DNA from: Pedobacter steynii
GTDB taxonomy: Bacteria; Bacteroidota; Bacteroidia; Sphingobacteriales; Sphingobacteriaceae
NCBI RefSeq assembly: GCF_001721645.1
Contig: NZ_CP017141.1
Location: 1,984,001-2,048,000 of the forward strand
Length of the DNA: 64,000 nt
Reading direction: 5' to 3'
Numbering within the stretch: the first letter of the stretch is position 1; each line of letters opens with the position of its first letter. Position numbers and translations under genes: made by a program. A model generated the notes under the pieces. It was not told the origin of the DNA. It was given only the letters and a program-made list of their open reading frames with translations, and searched no databases. Below, in pieces: positions 8,426-18,284 of the stretch.

Positions 8426-9414
8426 TGGGACGTAAAAGAGTATTAATTACAGGAGCCGCAGGATTCTTAGGGTCACATTTATGTGATCGTTTTATCAAAG
8501 AAGACTATCATGTGATTGCCATGGATAACCTGATTACCGGTGACCTCAGGAATATTGAACATCTTTTTAAGCTGGAGAACTTTGAGTTTGCCCATCATGA
8601 TGTATCTAAGTTTGTATATGTTGCGGGTGAATTGGATTATATCCTTCATTTTGCGTCTCCGGCAAGCCCTATTGATTATTTAAAGATTCCTATTCAGACG
8701 TTAAAAGTAGGTTCTCTCGGTACACATAATTTATTAGGCCTGGCAAAGAGTAAAAATGCAAGAATGCTGATTGCTTCTACTTCTGAGGTTTATGGAGACC
8801 CGAATGTCAATCCTCAGCCGGAAGAGTATTGGGGAAATGTAAATCCGGTTGGACCAAGGGGGGTATATGATGAAGCCAAACGTTTCCAGGAAGCCATGAC
8901 TATGGCTTACCATACCTTTCATGGTTTAGAAACCCGGATTGTAAGAATTTTTAATACTTATGGGCCAAGAATGCGTTTGAATGATGGCCGTGTTTTACCT
9001 GCATTTATCGGACAGGCGCTACGTGGAGAAGACCTGACCGTATTTGGTGATGGTTCTCAGACGCGCTCATTCTGCTATGTGGATGATTTGGTGGAAGGTA
9101 TTTATAGGTTATTGTTGAGTGATTATGCAATGCCCGTTAATATTGGCAATCCAGATGAGATTACCATTAAACAATTTGGTGAAGAGATCATTAAACTTAC
9201 GGGAACAAGTCAGAAACTGGTGCTAAGGGATCTGCCTGTTGATGATCCTAAACAAAGACGGCCTGATATCACAAAAGCACGGGAAATTCTTGGCTGGGAA
9301 CCTAAAATAAGCCGGGCGGAAGGGTTGAAAATTACTTATGAATATTTCAAGTCTTTACCTGCTGAAGCGTTAATTAATAAAGAACATAAAGATTTTACAA
9401 CCTATAATCGTTAA
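8425..9414 (+). CDS. UDP-glucuronic acid decarboxylase family SDR (UDP-xylose synthase-like)
   Basis: 329 aa extended short-chain dehydrogenase. GAAGFLG cofactor motif, [14 protein letters not shown] (matching DNFFTGRKRNVEHW of UXS), TSEVYGDP, and YDEAKRF with the catalytic Tyr/Lys. [16 protein letters not shown] strongly resembles the UDP-xylose synthase pattern. It would convert UDP-glucuronate from the overlapping ugd gene into UDP-xylose. A dTDP-glucose dehydratase is the alternative, but a separate rfbB lies three genes downstream. Six bases separate it from galE. Confidence 0.9.
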   Translation: MGRKRVLITGAAGFLGSHLCDRFIKEDYHVIAMDNLITGDLRNIEHLFKLENFEFAHHDVSKFVYVAGELDYILHFASPASPIDYLKIPIQTLKVGSLGTHNLLGLAKSKNARMLIASTSEVYGDPNVNPQPEEYWGNVNPVGPRGVYDEAKRFQEAMTMAYHTFHGLETRIVRIFNTYGPRMRLNDGRVLPAFIGQALRGEDLTVFGDGSQTRSFCYVDDLVEGIYRLLLSDYAMPVNIGNPDEITIKQFGEEIIKLTGTSQKLVLRDLPVDDPKQRRPDITKAREILGWEPKISRAEGLKITYEYFKSLPAEALINKEHKDFTTYNR

Positions 9415-9420
9415 TAAAAA

Positions 9421-10443
9421 ATGTCTAAAATACTAGTAACAGGTGGAACGGGATTTATCGGATCACATACCGTTGTAGAGCTCTACAATGCAGGATATGA
9501 AGTCGTGATCGTCGATAATTTTGCAAATTCCAACCCGAAAATCCTTAATCAGATAGAAACCATTACAGGAAAGAAGCCTGAGTTTTTTGAACTTGATCTA
9601 TGTGATGAGTTGAAAGTGAGAGAATTTGTGACCAAACATGCTGATATTACTGGTGTCATTCATTTTGCAGCATTTAAGGCTGTAGGTGAATCTGTACAGC
9701 AGCCGCTTAAATATTACAGGAATAACTTTTATTCGTTGATCAACATCATCAATGGGTTTGACAGTAAAGTAAATCTGGTTTTCTCGTCTTCATGTACAGT
9801 GTACGGGCAACCGGATGTTCTGCCGGTAACGGAAAGTGCGCCGGTAAAAAAGGCAGAATCTCCTTATGGAAACACGAAACAGATTGCAGAAGAGATCCTG
9901 CAGGAAACTTGTGCGGTTACTCCTGAGTTAAGAGTAACTTCTCTGCGTTATTTTAACCCGGTTGGTGCGCATCATACGGCATTAATTGGAGAATTGCCAA
10001 TAGGAGTGCCTCAAAATCTGGTTCCTTTTATTACGCAGTCTGCAATTGGTAAACGAGGACCTATTACGGTTTACGGAAATGATTACGACACTCCTGATGG
10101 AAGTGCAATCAGAGATTATATCCATGTTGTTGACCTGGCTAAAGCTCATGTGGCAGCCATCAGAAGAATGGAAAGTGATAAAGCAACCTCAAATTATGAA
10201 GTGTTTAATTTAGGTACTGGTACGGGTTCTACTGTATTACAGGTGATTGAGGCCTTTGAAAAAGCAACCGGCGAAAAATTGAATTATACCATTGGTGCAA
10301 GAAGAGAAGGCGATATTGAAAAGGTTTGGGGGGATGTAAATAAATCTGCACGTGATTTAGGATGGAAAGCCGAACTGGATATCAACGAGATGATGTCTTC
10401 TGCCTGGAATTGGGAGAAATATTTAAAAGATAACCCTTTCTAA
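9421..10443 (+). CDS. galE: UDP-glucose 4-epimerase
   Basis: 340 aa extended SDR; interconverts UDP-glucose and UDP-galactose with bound NAD. GGTGFIGSH at the N-terminus, VIHFAAFKAVGES, SSCTVYGQP and the YGNTK catalytic pair, then RYFNPVGAH and RDYIHVVDLA, all classic GalE blocks. The stop is immediately followed by the ATG of the next, unrecognised gene, so they are certainly in one operon. Confidence 0.94.
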   Translation: MSKILVTGGTGFIGSHTVVELYNAGYEVVIVDNFANSNPKILNQIETITGKKPEFFELDLCDELKVREFVTKHADITGVIHFAAFKAVGESVQQPLKYYRNNFYSLINIINGFDSKVNLVFSSSCTVYGQPDVLPVTESAPVKKAESPYGNTKQIAEEILQETCAVTPELRVTSLRYFNPVGAHHTALIGELPIGVPQNLVPFITQSAIGKRGPITVYGNDYDTPDGSAIRDYIHVVDLAKAHVAAIRRMESDKATSNYEVFNLGTGTGSTVLQVIEAFEKATGEKLNYTIGARREGDIEKVWGDVNKSARDLGWKAELDINEMMSSAWNWEKYLKDNPF

Positions 10444-11010
10444 ATGTTGCTGAGCGAACATAAAGACCTTAAACTGGAAATAAAGTCTCTTCCTGAAAAG
10501 GAAAAAGACAAGCTCTTGCTGAGGTTGATCGCAAAGGACAAAATTTTAACAGAGCACCTGCATTTTAAGTTATTGGAAGATGAGCAGGACTTAGTGGAAC
10601 GGCAGGAGAGACTGAGAGACAGGATTGATACAGAGATTTCTGAACTTTTATCGAATAGGAAATTGAACTCTAAAGATGTTTTGCTAAAAATGCGAAAACT
10701 CAATGGAAGTATTACTCATCATTTTAAAGTGACAAAAGATCTTAATACTGAGATTGAGCTTCGAATCCATCTTTTCAGAGGAATACCTATTGATTTTAAT
10801 GAGGGGGTATTTTCGCCTTTACATAAGTTTAATGAGAAGCTCATGATTTATTTTGCGAAATCGGTTCTTTCTGTATTTAATAAATACCTGAAGATGCATG
10901 AAGATATTCAGTTTGATCTGAAAGAAGGTTTTAATGAGGTACTGTCGAAATTATATCTGTATAAAACAGCTGCGGTAGCAGCAGAATTAGGCTTACCTAA
11001 GGAAATTTAA
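10444..11010 (+). CDS. Unknown helical protein within the nucleotide-sugar operon, 188 aa
   Basis: Predicted almost wholly alpha-helical and highly charged (Lys/Glu/Leu-rich), with no signal peptide or membrane segment. Residues about 1-75 look like long helices or a coiled coil (KEKDKLLLRLIAKDKILTE, then a Glu/Arg-rich stretch). The C-terminal half (about 90-188) is a more mixed helical bundle. I do not recognise the family. It begins at the base after the galE stop and ends 19 bases before rfbB, so it is co-expressed with sugar-nucleotide enzymes; that does not prove a role in them. Confidence 0.8.
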   Translation: MLLSEHKDLKLEIKSLPEKEKDKLLLRLIAKDKILTEHLHFKLLEDEQDLVERQERLRDRIDTEISELLSNRKLNSKDVLLKMRKLNGSITHHFKVTKDLNTEIELRIHLFRGIPIDFNEGVFSPLHKFNEKLMIYFAKSVLSVFNKYLKMHEDIQFDLKEGFNEVLSKLYLYKTAAVAAELGLPKEI

Positions 11011-11029
11011 TAATGTGATATCTATTCAT

Positions 11030-12085
11030 ATGAAAAAGAAAATATTGATAACGGGTGGCGCTGGATTTATCGGTTCGCATGTGGTTCGTCGCTTTGTGAG
11101 CAATTATCCGGAATATGAGGTCCTGAATCTGGATAAGTTAACTTATGCGGGGAATCTGGCTAATTTAACTGATATTGAACATAAACCTAATTATCGTTTC
11201 GTAAAAGCAGACATTACCGACGCTGCTGCAATGGCTGAACTTTTTAGAGTTGAAAACTTTGATGCGGTGATTCATTTAGCGGCGGAATCGCATGTTGACA
11301 GATCTATCTCTGATCCTACGGCTTTTGTGATGACCAATGTTATAGGGACTGTAAATCTATTAAACGCAGCGAGGGAATACTGGAAGGGTGTTTATGATCA
11401 GAAGCGGTTCTATCATGTTTCCACAGATGAGGTATATGGTGCTTTGGGTGAAACAGGTATGTTTACGGAGTCTACTGCTTATGATCCACATAGTCCATAC
11501 TCGGCATCAAAAGCGTCTTCGGATCATTTTGTAAGGGCGTATCACGATACTTACGGATTAGATGTGGTGATTTCTAATTGTTCAAATAATTATGGTTCAC
11601 ATCATTTTCCTGAGAAATTGATCCCTTTGGCCATTAATAATATTAAAAATAATCAACCAGTTCCAGTTTATGGAAAAGGAGAGAATGTAAGGGATTGGCT
11701 TTGGGTAGAAGACCATGCGCGTGCTATAGATGTGATCTTTCACCAGGCGAAAACCGGGGAGACTTACAATATCGGTGGGCACAATGAATGGAAGAATATA
11801 GACCTTATTCATTTGTTATGCAAGATTATGGATCAGAAACTGGGCAGAAATGCTGGTGAATCTGCAAAACTAATTTCTTTTGTAACTGATCGGGCAGGTC
11901 ATGATTTGCGTTATGCTATCGACTCTACGAAATTGCAGAATGTATTAAACTGGGTGCCCAGTTTGCAATTTGAAGAAGGGCTGGAGAAAACAGTAGACTG
12001 GTATCTTGAAAATGAAGAATGGCTTTCCAATGTTACTTCAGGAAACTATCAGGCATATTACGAGAATCAATACGAAGGAAGGTAA
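11030..12085 (+). CDS. rfbB: dTDP-glucose 4,6-dehydratase
   Basis: 351 aa from the ATG giving MKKKILITGGAGFIGSH. An in-frame GTG 15 bases upstream exists, but the ATG places the Rossmann motif at the usual distance. Signatures: GGAGFIG, HLAAESHVDRSI, STDEVYGALG, and YSASKASSDH with the catalytic Tyr/Lys. Converts dTDP-glucose to dTDP-4-keto-6-deoxyglucose, the precursor of rhamnose and other deoxysugars. The other rhamnose genes (rfbA, rfbC, rfbD) are not in the window. A strong terminator follows, ending the block that begins with ugd. Confidence 0.94.
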   Translation: MKKKILITGGAGFIGSHVVRRFVSNYPEYEVLNLDKLTYAGNLANLTDIEHKPNYRFVKADITDAAAMAELFRVENFDAVIHLAAESHVDRSISDPTAFVMTNVIGTVNLLNAAREYWKGVYDQKRFYHVSTDEVYGALGETGMFTESTAYDPHSPYSASKASSDHFVRAYHDTYGLDVVISNCSNNYGSHHFPEKLIPLAINNIKNNQPVPVYGKGENVRDWLWVEDHARAIDVIFHQAKTGETYNIGGHNEWKNIDLIHLLCKIMDQKLGRNAGESAKLISFVTDRAGHDLRYAIDSTKLQNVLNWVPSLQFEEGLEKTVDWYLENEEWLSNVTSGNYQAYYENQYEGR

Positions 12086-12101
12086 TTTTCTTTAGATATT
12101 T

Positions 12102-12138
12102 AAAGGGCATCTTTTTTTTAAAAAGGATGCCCTTTTGT
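12102..12138 (+). terminator. Rho-independent terminator after rfbB
   Basis: AAAGGGCATC pairs with GATGCCCTTT around a T/A-rich loop and ends in TTTTGTATT. It lies between two convergent genes and could also act weakly for the permease on the other strand. Confidence 0.8.
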
Positions 12139-12159
12139 ATTAAAGTTTGAGCTGTGGTA

Positions 12160-13392
12160 CTATTCGTACCTTAATGCTTCAACAGGATCCAGTTTGGATG
12201 CTTTCTTTGCGGGATAATAGCCAGACATAATGCCCACAAGAACACAGAGAACAAAACCTCCAAAGATCCATAGCCATGGAATAATAAATGCGCCGCCCAT
12301 TGCAAGGGAAATGATATTACCTATTGATATCCCGAGAAAAATTCCGAAGGCACCACCCATCAGACAGATCATGACTGCTTCAATCAGGAATTGTTTCCTA
12401 ATGACTGCCGGATTAGCGCCAATTGCTTTTCTGATTCCAATTTCTCTGGTACGCTCTGTTACAGAAACCAGCATGATGTTCATCAGGCCTATAGAAGCCC
12501 CGATAAGTGTGATTCCACCAATTGCAATTCCACCCCATACTACATATTTGAGATTTTCAAACAAGGACTGTGCTATTGCATCACTTTTTGTGATCTCAAA
12601 ATTATTCGGTTCCGTGATTTTTATCTTTCTGATATTTCTGAATTCCGCAGTAGCTTCCCCTATAATGGCTTCCTGTAAGTCATTTGTAGGGACCATGACG
12701 GTAATTGTATAAGAAGGATTGGCATTAGAGTTAATGAGCTTTGCTTTTAGGAGAGGAACATAAACTGCTCTGTCGCCACTAAAACCCATACTTTGTCCTT
12801 TGGACGATAATAAGCCGATTATTTTAAGCCGGTTGTTGCCGACATTGATCACTTTATCTATGGGGGATTCTTTTTTGAATAACTTCTCGCTTACCTCACT
12901 ACCAATAATACAGACGTTATTACCTTGAAGTGTTTCAGTCTGACTAAAATTTCGACCCAACTCAAGTTGAAGACCCTGTGAATTCAATCCATTCTCATCA
13001 ACTCCCTGGATATTGATATTCGGATTGGTTTTTTCTGTTCCATATTTTATGGTCGAACCAAAGCTGGCACTCACACTAATGGCTACAGTAGCCGGGGTTT
13101 TCAAACGTTCTTTAAACGCGATCGCATCTTCATAACGGATATTTTTGAAAGGCTTGGGTCTTTTTCCGCCACCTCCTATACGAATACCGATACCGCGGTT
13201 CCTGATGGTAAACGAATTGGCCCCCATACTTGAAAAAGCCTCGGTCATACTTTTTTTAACTGCATCAAGTGTAGTTAAAATTCCTACTAAAGCAGAAAGA
13301 CCTATCGCAATGATCAATGCGGTAAGCATCGTACGTAATCTGTTACTCTTTATGGACTGGATGGCAATTCTTACGTTCTCTGTATAGGTCAT
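12160..13392 (-). CDS. ABC transporter permease, FtsX/MacB type
   Basis: 410 aa. N-terminal membrane segment (about 20-40), a large periplasmic MacB_PCD-type domain (about 45-275), then three C-terminal membrane segments (about 285-310, 335-360, 375-400), the four-TM topology of type VII ABC proteins. Family signatures: [37 protein letters not shown] and [19 protein letters not shown]. MacB-type systems move substrates across or out of the periplasm without a classical transmembrane channel. The partner ATPase is not adjacent, so the substrate is unknown. A Gly/Arg-rich stretch near residue 75 is unusual but looks intrinsic. Confidence 0.9.
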   Translation of the reverse strand: MTYTENVRIAIQSIKSNRLRTMLTALIIAIGLSALVGILTTLDAVKKSMTEAFSSMGANSFTIRNRGIGIRIGGGGKRPKPFKNIRYEDAIAFKERLKTPATVAISVSASFGSTIKYGTEKTNPNINIQGVDENGLNSQGLQLELGRNFSQTETLQGNNVCIIGSEVSEKLFKKESPIDKVINVGNNRLKIIGLLSSKGQSMGFSGDRAVYVPLLKAKLINSNANPSYTITVMVPTNDLQEAIIGEATAEFRNIRKIKITEPNNFEITKSDAIAQSLFENLKYVVWGGIAIGGITLIGASIGLMNIMLVSVTERTREIGIRKAIGANPAVIRKQFLIEAVMICLMGGAFGIFLGISIGNIISLAMGGAFIIPWLWIFGGFVLCVLVGIMSGYYPAKKASKLDPVEALRYE

Positions 13393-13425
13393 TCTTGAGG
13401 AAATATAATGCTTTATAGGGTAAAA

Positions 13426-13456
13426 ATAAAAAGTCCCGTTGTTAAGACAACGAGAC
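13426..13456 (-). terminator. Rho-independent terminator of the IscA-like gene
   Basis: On the minus strand GTCTCGTTGT pairs with ACAACGGGAC around a 4-base loop and is followed by TTTTTATTTTT. It lies between the IscA-like gene and the downstream permease, separating their transcripts. Confidence 0.8.
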
Positions 13457-13510
13457 CTCTTATAATGTTACAAAGAATTACTAAATAAAGTTCTTAAGAA
13501 CAAATGTTAT

Positions 13511-13864
13511 TTATGCGGAGAAACTGGTTCCACAACCACAGGTACTGGCGGCATTGGGATTGTTAAAAGTAAACCCTCTTGAGTTTAAACCATCTTGCCA
13601 ATCTACCTGCATACCCATTAAATACATTTGATGGGCTTTGTGCATAAACACTTTAATTCCATCAATTATAAATTCCTGATCTCCTTCTTTTTTTTGATCG
13701 AAGCCTAAAACATAACTCATCCCGGAGCAACCACCACCTTCTACTCCCACACGTAAGCCGAAATCTTCAGCGATTTCCTGTTGGTCTTTTAACTTAATAA
13801 GTTCTTTTACAGCAGTTTCTGTAAAGGTAACTGGTGCAAATGCTGTATCAACTGTATTACTCAT
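13511..13864 (-). CDS. Iron-sulfur cluster assembly/insertion protein, IscA/SufA/ErpA family
   Basis: 117 aa from the internal ATG giving MSNTVDTAF; the frame extends eight codons further upstream but that extension is not family-like. HesB/IscA fold: FTETAVKELIKL near the start, GLRVGVEGGGCSG with the first conserved Cys, and the C-terminal CGCGTSF with the other two. A-type carriers take Fe-S clusters from the SUF/ISC scaffold to target proteins. Single gene with its own terminator and no suf neighbours, as is usual for ErpA-like copies. A-type subclasses cannot be told apart reliably from sequence alone. Confidence 0.92.
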   Translation of the reverse strand: MSNTVDTAFAPVTFTETAVKELIKLKDQQEIAEDFGLRVGVEGGGCSGMSYVLGFDQKKEGDQEFIIDGIKVFMHKAHQMYLMGMQVDWQDGLNSRGFTFNNPNAASTCGCGTSFSA

Positions 13865-13953
13865 GTTATTTAAAATTAGGAAGAACAAATATAAATAAAA
13901 TGTACATTTTTGTCGATGTTATTCGCTAATTATTACGGTATTCAAACAAAGAA

Positions 13954-14484
13954 ATGAGCATAGAATCTTTATTAACCGAAACTGCGGCACTAACCATTGC
14001 CGGTGTAGTTACCGTTTCTGTTGGATATTATCTGATTAAAGGGGACATTAAAACCTGGTCCAGGCTAAAATCAGGAAGTGCTCCTCAGGATGAGCGATTG
14101 CAGCTTTTGCCTTTACGTTTGCAGGCTCATGAACGTTTAGTTGTGTTTATTGAGCGCATTAATCCATCTAATTTATTTCTTCGCCTGCATCATCAGGGGA
14201 TTTCCGTTAAAGATTTGCAATCTTTAATTTTAAACGAGATCAGGGCAGAGTATCAGCATAATGTGGCACAGCAACTTTATGTGAGCGGGGAAACCTGGAA
14301 TGTCATCCGGAAGCTAAAGGATGATACCCTGGGAATGGTAAGTAACGCGGCCAAAGACTTGCCGGAACATTCGACCGGAATAGACCTGAGTAAAAAGATT
14401 TTGCAACATATGGCTGGGATCGCCGATAATCCTTACGAATTAACCCTTGATTTGATTAAAAAGGATATTCATCAGTTATTTTAA
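13954..14484 (+). CDS. Conserved membrane-anchored hypothetical protein, 176 aa
   Basis: One N-terminal membrane segment (about residues 9-28, [16 protein letters not shown]), then a cytoplasmic, mainly helical domain. It resembles a Bacteroidota-restricted family of about 170-180 aa (I believe the DUF7935 type; recalled, not searched). The stop is two bases before the mutase ATG, so the two are co-transcribed. No catalytic motif is visible and no role is assigned. Confidence 0.8.
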   Translation: MSIESLLTETAALTIAGVVTVSVGYYLIKGDIKTWSRLKSGSAPQDERLQLLPLRLQAHERLVVFIERINPSNLFLRLHHQGISVKDLQSLILNEIRAEYQHNVAQQLYVSGETWNVIRKLKDDTLGMVSNAAKDLPEHSTGIDLSKKILQHMAGIADNPYELTLDLIKKDIHQLF

Positions 14485-14486
14485 TT

Positions 14487-16034
14487 ATGGAAGAGAAAAA
14501 ATTTAGCACCACGTCTGGTATTGAAATAAAAGAGATTTACACCAGCGCCAAGCCGGTTACAGAGTTGCCTGGTGAATTCCCGTATACACGGGGAATTCAA
14601 AAGGATATGTATAGGGGGCGCTTATGGACCATGCGTCAGTATGCTGGGTTTTCTACTGCAGAAGAGTCTAATAAACGTTACCATTATCTTCTGCAACAAG
14701 GCACAATGGGCTTGTCGGTAGCATTTGATCTTCCCACGCAAATTGGCTATGACTCAGATCATGAGATGGCCGAAGGGGAAGTTGGCAAAGTGGGAGTAGC
14801 TATTGATTCCCTGAAAGACATAGAGATTTTATTTGATGGAATAGCGCTTCAAAAGATTACAACTTCTATGACCATCAATGCGACCGCATCTATTTTATTG
14901 GCGATGTACATTGCATTGGCAAAAAAACAAGGCGCGGATATCCGGCAGATTTCGGGTACCATTCAAAATGATATCCTGAAGGAATATGCAGCAAGAGGAA
15001 CTTATATCTATCCGCCGAAGGCTTCCATGAGAATCATTACTGATATTTTTGAATATTGCAGTAAGGAGGTTCCGAAATGGAATACAATATCTATTTCCGG
15101 ATACCATATTCGTGAAGCAGGTTCTACTGCGGTACAAGAGCTCGCATTTACATTGGCGAATGGAAAAGCTTATTTAAATGCAGCCTTAGAAAAGGGACTG
15201 GACATCAATGTTTTTGCGAAACGTCTATCGTTCTTCTTCAATTGCCATAACAATTTCTTTGAGGAGATTGCTAAATTCAGAGCGGCGAGAAGGATGTGGG
15301 CAAAAATTACGAAAGAGTTGGGAGCCACCGATGAGAAAGCGCAAATGTTGCGTTTTCATACACAGACAGGCGGTTCTACACTAACAGCGCAACAGCCTCT
15401 AAATAATGTGATTCGTGTGAGCAATCAGGCGATGGCGGCGGTACTTGGAGGGACTCAATCCCTGCATACCAATGGTTATGATGAAGCTTTGTCGCTACCC
15501 ACTGAAGCAGCGGCAAAAATTGCCTTGCGTACGCAACAGGTAATTGCATTTGAAAGCGGAATTACAGATACGGTTGATCCACTTGCAGGATCCTATTTTG
15601 TGGAAAATCTGACTGATGAAATTGAGGCAGCTGCGCAGCTGTACATTGATAAGATTGATGCTATGGGTGGTTCGGTAAATGCAATTGAAAATGGATACAT
15701 CCAGAACGAAATCGGGGATGCCGCTTATCAGTATCAGGTAGAGATAGAAGCTGGTACAAGGGTAATTGTTGGGGTAAATAAATTTACTCAGGAACAAGAG
15801 GGTATTAATGACGTTTTTACCATTGATGAGTCCATCAGGACTATACAAACTGATAAGCTGAACAAGCTTAAATCGGAGCGGGATAATGTAGCTGTGGAAA
15901 AAGCCCTGAAGGATTTAACAATTGCCGCAAAAGGCACGGAAAATCTGATGCCCTATATTCTGGTCGCAGTGGAGGCGTATGCCAGTCTTGGGGAGATTGC
16001 AGATGTATTACGTAGCGTTTTTGGAGAGTATTAA
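14487..16034 (+). CDS. Methylmalonyl-CoA mutase-family catalytic (large) subunit without B12-binding domain
   Basis: 515 aa TIM-barrel acyl-CoA mutase domain. Signatures: [54 protein letters not shown]. By alignment to Propionibacterium MCM, Y52 matches Tyr89 and R170 matches Arg207, which bind the substrate carboxylate; isobutyryl-CoA mutases have Phe and Gln there. Y206 and H207 match Tyr243 and His244. This favours methylmalonyl-CoA/succinyl-CoA rearrangement, although [14 protein letters not shown] is more like the stand-alone large-subunit group than classical MCM (TSGWSLT). The protein stops at the barrel, so a separate cobalamin-binding subunit must be supplied from outside the window. 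Confidence 0.88.
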   Translation: MEEKKFSTTSGIEIKEIYTSAKPVTELPGEFPYTRGIQKDMYRGRLWTMRQYAGFSTAEESNKRYHYLLQQGTMGLSVAFDLPTQIGYDSDHEMAEGEVGKVGVAIDSLKDIEILFDGIALQKITTSMTINATASILLAMYIALAKKQGADIRQISGTIQNDILKEYAARGTYIYPPKASMRIITDIFEYCSKEVPKWNTISISGYHIREAGSTAVQELAFTLANGKAYLNAALEKGLDINVFAKRLSFFFNCHNNFFEEIAKFRAARRMWAKITKELGATDEKAQMLRFHTQTGGSTLTAQQPLNNVIRVSNQAMAAVLGGTQSLHTNGYDEALSLPTEAAAKIALRTQQVIAFESGITDTVDPLAGSYFVENLTDEIEAAAQLYIDKIDAMGGSVNAIENGYIQNEIGDAAYQYQVEIEAGTRVIVGVNKFTQEQEGINDVFTIDESIRTIQTDKLNKLKSERDNVAVEKALKDLTIAAKGTENLMPYILVAVEAYASLGEIADVLRSVFGEY

Positions 16035-16053
16035 AAAGAATGTTAAAAAATAG

Positions 16054-16062
16054 TTATCCACA
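16054..16062 (+). promoter_or_regulatory. Perfect DnaA box upstream of dnaA
   Basis: TTATCCACA, the exact consensus 9-mer, in the AT-rich 188-base gap between the mutase gene and dnaA. It is about 160 bases before the dnaA start. A single strong box suits autoregulation of dnaA; an origin would usually show a cluster, which I do not see here. Confidence 0.65.
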
Positions 16063-16222
16063 CAATAAATTCAGGTTAACTACGGTATGCTACTGATGTT
16101 TAAGTACTTGCCAAATAAATTAAAATTAAGTTTTTTTTGTTGATAATTTTTTGAATATTCGATCTCTCGAAACAGCACGGGTTTTGTGTTGCTATCGTCG
16201 CAATAAACCAACAAATTATATT

Positions 16223-17659
16223 ATGACAATGGAAAAAACTTGTACCGAAGTATGGAAAAACTGTCTCCAAATCATAAAGGATAATATACCGAATCAAAGT
16301 TTTAAAACCTGGTTCGAACCGATATCCGCGCTGAAGTTGGATGGCAAAGTTTTGACGATACAGGTGCCTAGTTTATTTTTCTATGAATGGCTGGAGGAGC
16401 ATTATGTTGGTTTGCTCCGAAAGACGGTAAAAAAGCAATTGGGAGACGAGGGGAGACTGGAATATAATATTGTAGTGGATAAGTCTTCAAACAGCGGATC
16501 TCCTTATACGACAAATATGCCTAGTAATGGAAACGGGGCTGAGGCAAAATTTCAATCCATGCCCATTCCAGTGTCTATAAATAAAGACATAAAAAATCCC
16601 TTTATTATTCCCGGCTTAAAAAAGCTGACTGTTGATCCTCAGCTGAACTCTAATTATACTTTCGAAAATTATATTGAAGGGGATTGTAATCGCTTAGCAC
16701 GCTCTGCAGGCTATGCTGTTGCCGCAAAACCTGGTGGAACATCATTTAACCCGTTGATGATTTATGGAGGTGTAGGGTTGGGTAAAACGCATCTTGCTCA
16801 GGCGATTGGAAATGAGATAAAAAGGAATATGCCCGATAAACTCGTGATTTATGTTTCCTGTGAAAAGTTCTGTCAGCAGTTTGTGGATTCCTTGAAAAAT
16901 AATACGATTAACGATTTTGTTAATTTCTATCAGGCAATGGATGTGATCATTATGGATGATGTTCATAATTTTGCAGGTAAAGAGAAAACCCAGGATATAT
17001 TTTTCCATATTTTTAATCATTTACATCAATCTGGAAAGCAGGTGATCCTGTCTTCAGATAAAGCGCCAAAAGATCTTGCGGGATTAGAAGAACGCTTATT
17101 GAGCCGGTTTAAATGGGGGCTGTCCGCAGACCTTCAGATTCCTGATTTGGAAACAAGGATTGCTATCCTGAGAAAAAAAATGTATGCAGATGGGATTGAA
17201 CTTCCTAATGAAGTAGTGGAATATGTAGCCCATAATATTGACAATAATGTACGTGAACTGGAAGGGGCAATGGTTTCGTTGTTGGCTCAGTCGACCTTAA
17301 ATAAGAAAGATATAGACCTGAATCTGGCGAAGCAAATGTTGAAAAATTTCATCAAGAATACTTCTAAGGAGATCTCAATGGAGTATATTCAGAAATTGGT
17401 TTGTGAATATTTTGAAGTCCCTGTGGATATGGTGAAATCAGCGACAAGAAAGCGGGAGATTGTTCAGGCAAGACAGATTTCTATGTACCTCTCAAAAAGC
17501 CATACCAAATCATCGCTAAAGACGATTGGAGCGTTCTTTGGCGGAAGAGATCATTCTACAGTGATCTATGCCTGCCAGACGGTTGAAGATCTGATTGATA
17601 CGGATAAAAAATTTAAAGGCTATGTACATGATATTCAAAAGAAATTAAAAATGACTTAG
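16223..17659 (+). CDS. dnaA: Chromosomal replication initiator protein DnaA
   Basis: 478 aa from the ATG giving MTMEKTCTEVWKNCL; an ATG two codons later (16229) is equally plausible and no ribosome-binding site decides. Domain I (residues about 5-85) with NQSFKTWFEPI, a short linker, and the AAA+ domain III with Walker A GGVGLGKTH, Walker B IIMDDVH, sensor I ILSSDKAP and the arginine-finger region. Domain IV at the C-terminus carries the DnaA-box-binding helix-turn-helix signature GGRDHSTV. Binds TTATCCACA boxes and opens oriC. A perfect box lies upstream and a 20-bp hairpin follows the stop. Confidence 0.97.
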   Translation: MTMEKTCTEVWKNCLQIIKDNIPNQSFKTWFEPISALKLDGKVLTIQVPSLFFYEWLEEHYVGLLRKTVKKQLGDEGRLEYNIVVDKSSNSGSPYTTNMPSNGNGAEAKFQSMPIPVSINKDIKNPFIIPGLKKLTVDPQLNSNYTFENYIEGDCNRLARSAGYAVAAKPGGTSFNPLMIYGGVGLGKTHLAQAIGNEIKRNMPDKLVIYVSCEKFCQQFVDSLKNNTINDFVNFYQAMDVIIMDDVHNFAGKEKTQDIFFHIFNHLHQSGKQVILSSDKAPKDLAGLEERLLSRFKWGLSADLQIPDLETRIAILRKKMYADGIELPNEVVEYVAHNIDNNVRELEGAMVSLLAQSTLNKKDIDLNLAKQMLKNFIKNTSKEISMEYIQKLVCEYFEVPVDMVKSATRKREIVQARQISMYLSKSHTKSSLKTIGAFFGGRDHSTVIYACQTVEDLIDTDKKFKGYVHDIQKKLKMT

Positions 17660-17675
17660 GCTTACCTGAGTTATT

Positions 17676-17720
17676 AAACGTAAAAACCAGATAAGTTTTT
17701 CTTATCTGGTTTTTACGTTT
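17676..17720. terminator. Bidirectional hairpin between dnaA and the NUDIX gene
   Basis: Perfect 20-bp inverted repeat (arms 17676-17695 and 17701-17720) with a 5-base TTTTT loop on the plus strand. It lies between convergent genes and can serve both strands. The T-rich part is inside the stem rather than after it. Confidence 0.8.
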
Positions 17721-17731
17721 TGGATTAAAAT

Positions 17732-18283
17732 CTATTTGATCGCTTCCAGTTTCATTAGTCCGTAGAATAAAGCAGAGGCGTGTAAAGATTGATCAATTTT
17801 ATTTTCCAGAAGCAGTTGTTTTACTTCCTCAATACTGTATTTCTCGACATTTAGAATCTCGTGTTCATCTAAATGCTGTTCATCGGTTTTTACTCCTCCT
17901 TTCAGGAGATAGGTATAGGTCACATTGTTTGCTGTTGCGGGATTGGGATAGAGTGTGGCAATGAGTTCCAATGTTTGAAATGAATAACCTGTTTCTTCCA
18001 ATAGTTCTCTTCTGATTGCGTCTTCCGGTTGTTCAGTCCCATCGATTACCCCGCCTGGGATTTCAAGTGAAATAATATCTCCGGCATGGCGGTACTGACG
18101 AACCATAATGATTTTGTTGTCTGTGGTCAATGCGACTGCGTTTACCCAATTCGGGTATTCGAGTACAAAATAATCGTCTTTTACAACTCCATTTTGAAGG
18201 TCACAGGTGTCTACACGTAAAGTTGCCCATTGTTCTTTCATCAGGTATCTTGAGGAAAGTCTTTGCCATTTTAATATTTCCAT
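17732..18283 (-). CDS. NUDIX hydrolase, ADP-ribose pyrophosphatase-like
   Basis: 183 aa. Complete Nudix box at about residues 77-99: GGVIDG, then REL..EETGY, giving GX5EX7REUXEEXGU. The N-terminal strands and VRQYRHAGDIISLEIPGG before the box resemble ADP-sugar pyrophosphatases (NudF type), which hydrolyse ADP-ribose or ADP-sugars. Substrate is inferred from the family. Last gene of the minus-strand run; only one base separates it from the upstream gene, so it is in the same transcript. Confidence 0.88.
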   Translation of the reverse strand: MEILKWQRLSSRYLMKEQWATLRVDTCDLQNGVVKDDYFVLEYPNWVNAVALTTDNKIIMVRQYRHAGDIISLEIPGGVIDGTEQPEDAIRRELLEETGYSFQTLELIATLYPNPATANNVTYTYLLKGGVKTDEQHLDEHEILNVEKYSIEEVKQLLLENKIDQSLHASALFYGLMKLEAIK

Positions 18284-18284
18284 G

